From Natronohydrobacter sp. (GTDB lineage Bacteria > Pseudomonadota > Alphaproteobacteria > Rhodobacterales > Rhodobacteraceae): a stretch of DNA of 5,869 nucleotides. Shown here piece by piece: positions 5,109-5,869 of the stretch. Positions within the stretch are counted from its first letter, which is position 1. Each line of letters begins with the position of its first letter. The stretch spans positions 1-5,869 of the forward strand of contig SKGU01000019.1 in the NCBI GenBank assembly GCA_007117255.1, given 5' to 3'. The translations under genes and the position numbers were made by a program. Below the pieces are notes generated by a model. It saw only the letters and a list, made by a program, of their open reading frames with translations, had not been told where the DNA came from and did no database searches.

Positions 5109-5869
5109 ATGACCAGATTTTTCCGTCTTTCTGCCAGCGCTTCGTTGCTGGCTCTGGGCTTTGCGCATATGGCTCATGCGGATTGCGGCATTAACGCAGG
5201 CAATGTCTCGATCCTTGGCAATGACTTCCCGGCACTTCAGGCTGTGGTCGAGGGGGCCCGCGCCTGCGCGACTGACAACGTAAGCATCAGCGTCAACCTG
5301 ACCTCGGATCACCGCGACCTGCAGGTGGCGGCACTGACAGCGAACCCATCACAATACTCTGTCGCTGTGGTCGCCAATGGTTCCATCGTGCCGCTGATGA
5401 ATGCCGGGCTGATCCGTCCGCTGGATGATCTGGTCGCGGAATATGGCGACTGGCTGCAGCCTACTCAGCTTGTACGCATTGAAGGCAACATCATGGCCGT
5501 GGCCTTCATGGCCAACGCGCAGCACCTGTTCTATCGCGCTGACATTCTCGAAGCCGCTGGTGTCGAAGCGCCGGAAACCATCGCCGATGTACTGGCCGCG
5601 GCCCATGCAATCCGCGAACAGGGCCTGATGCGCAACCCGGTGGCCATGGTCTCTGGCGCGGGTTGGAATCTGGCGCAGGAATTCGTCAACCTTCATCTGG
5701 GCCATGGCGGGCGTTTCTTCGAGCCGGGATCTGCCGAACCGGCGGTCAACAGCGCTGAGGGACTGGCCGCGCTTGAGGCGCTGAAGGCGCTAACCAGCTT
5801 CTCGGACCCGGATTACCTGACCTTCGATTCGAACTCGGTTCAGTCGCTGTGGGAAGCGGGCGAAGTCGC
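5109..5869 (+). CDS. ABC transporter periplasmic sugar-binding protein (CUT1 type), 3' end beyond the window
   Basis: The reading frame is open from the ATG at 5109 to the window end (253 full codons of an expected roughly 400-430). Residues 1-24 form a Sec signal peptide: MTRFFR, a hydrophobic core, then A-H-A before Asp25. The mature part follows the extracellular solute-binding family 1 pattern: a first strand with VSILGNDFPALQAVVEGA (33-50), SVAVVANGSIVPLMNAGLIRPLDDLV (84-109), LFYRADILEAAGVEAPETIADVLAAA (140-165), which matches the usual xxYRxDLLEKAGxxxPxTWxE segment, and NLHLGHGGRFFEP (194-206). It should bind a sugar or polyol in the periplasm for a CUT1 permease pair encoded downstream, with the divergent MalK-like ATPase supplying energy. 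Two cysteines, 26 and 53, could form a disulfide. Cys26 does not sit in a proper lipobox, so a soluble protein is expected. The ligand cannot be read from the sequence. Confidence 0.92.
   Translation, partial: MTRFFRLSASASLLALGFAHMAHADCGINAGNVSILGNDFPALQAVVEGARACATDNVSISVNLTSDHRDLQVAALTANPSQYSVAVVANGSIVPLMNAGLIRPLDDLVAEYGDWLQPTQLVRIEGNIMAVAFMANAQHLFYRADILEAAGVEAPETIADVLAAAHAIREQGLMRNPVAMVSGAGWNLAQEFVNLHLGHGGRFFEPGSAEPAVNSAEGLAALEALKALTSFSDPDYLTFDSNSVQSLWEAGEV

Noticed and set aside
5040..5705. Minus-strand open frames at 5040-5312 and 5349-5705
   Set aside because: Both lie opposite the binding-protein gene, which has a signal peptide, ribosome site and family motifs. The antisense frames have none.
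1..5869. Mobile elements, CRISPR arrays, tRNA or other RNA genes
   Set aside because: No transposase or integrase frame, no long direct or terminal repeats, no regularly spaced repeats and no tRNA-like fold were noticed. Gaps between genes are all short, the largest being 204 bp.

Overview
The window looks like part of an alphaproteobacterial genome, most likely a member of the Rhodobacteraceae (Roseobacter type). This rests on three things: a moderately GC-rich composition with codons ending in G or C, protein sequences that read like roseobacter proteins, and the pairing of a TRAP transporter with an HpsN-like dehydrogenase. The taxonomic call is inference; there is no rRNA or other marker in the window.

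Layout: five genes run leftward on the minus strand as an apparent operon, and one gene runs rightward from a shared 204-bp divergent promoter region (4905-5108). In transcription order the leftward genes are an ABC-transporter ATPase of the MalK/UgpC type (4904-3852), a TRAP substrate-binding protein DctP (3786-2806), the small TRAP membrane subunit DctQ (2742-2233), the large TRAP membrane subunit DctM (2236-944, overlapping dctQ by 4 bp), and a histidinol-dehydrogenase-family enzyme that best fits sulfopropanediol 3-dehydrogenase HpsN (930 to beyond position 1, C-terminus cut off). The rightward gene (5109 to beyond the end) is a CUT1-type sugar-binding periplasmic protein, presumably followed outside the window by the permeases that use the ATPase.

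Regulation: the divergent region holds two CG-centred palindromes (4927-4942 and 5049-5066) sharing the 10-mer CGTATGCAAT, plus a lone half-site (5001-5006), which suggests one LacI-like repressor controlling both directions. A perfect 10-bp stem with a 6-nt loop lies between dctP and dctQ. It probably sets a higher level of the binding protein than of the membrane subunits.

Working model (inference): the TRAP transporter imports a small C3 acid, with 2,3-dihydroxypropane-1-sulfonate (DHPS) the leading candidate, and HpsN oxidises it to sulfolactate. The divergent ABC system imports a related, probably sugar-like or polyol-like compound. The mix of an ABC and a TRAP importer under one apparent control region is the most interesting aspect. 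No wholly new gene family is visible, and essentially all of the sequence is explained by six genes and their control sites.
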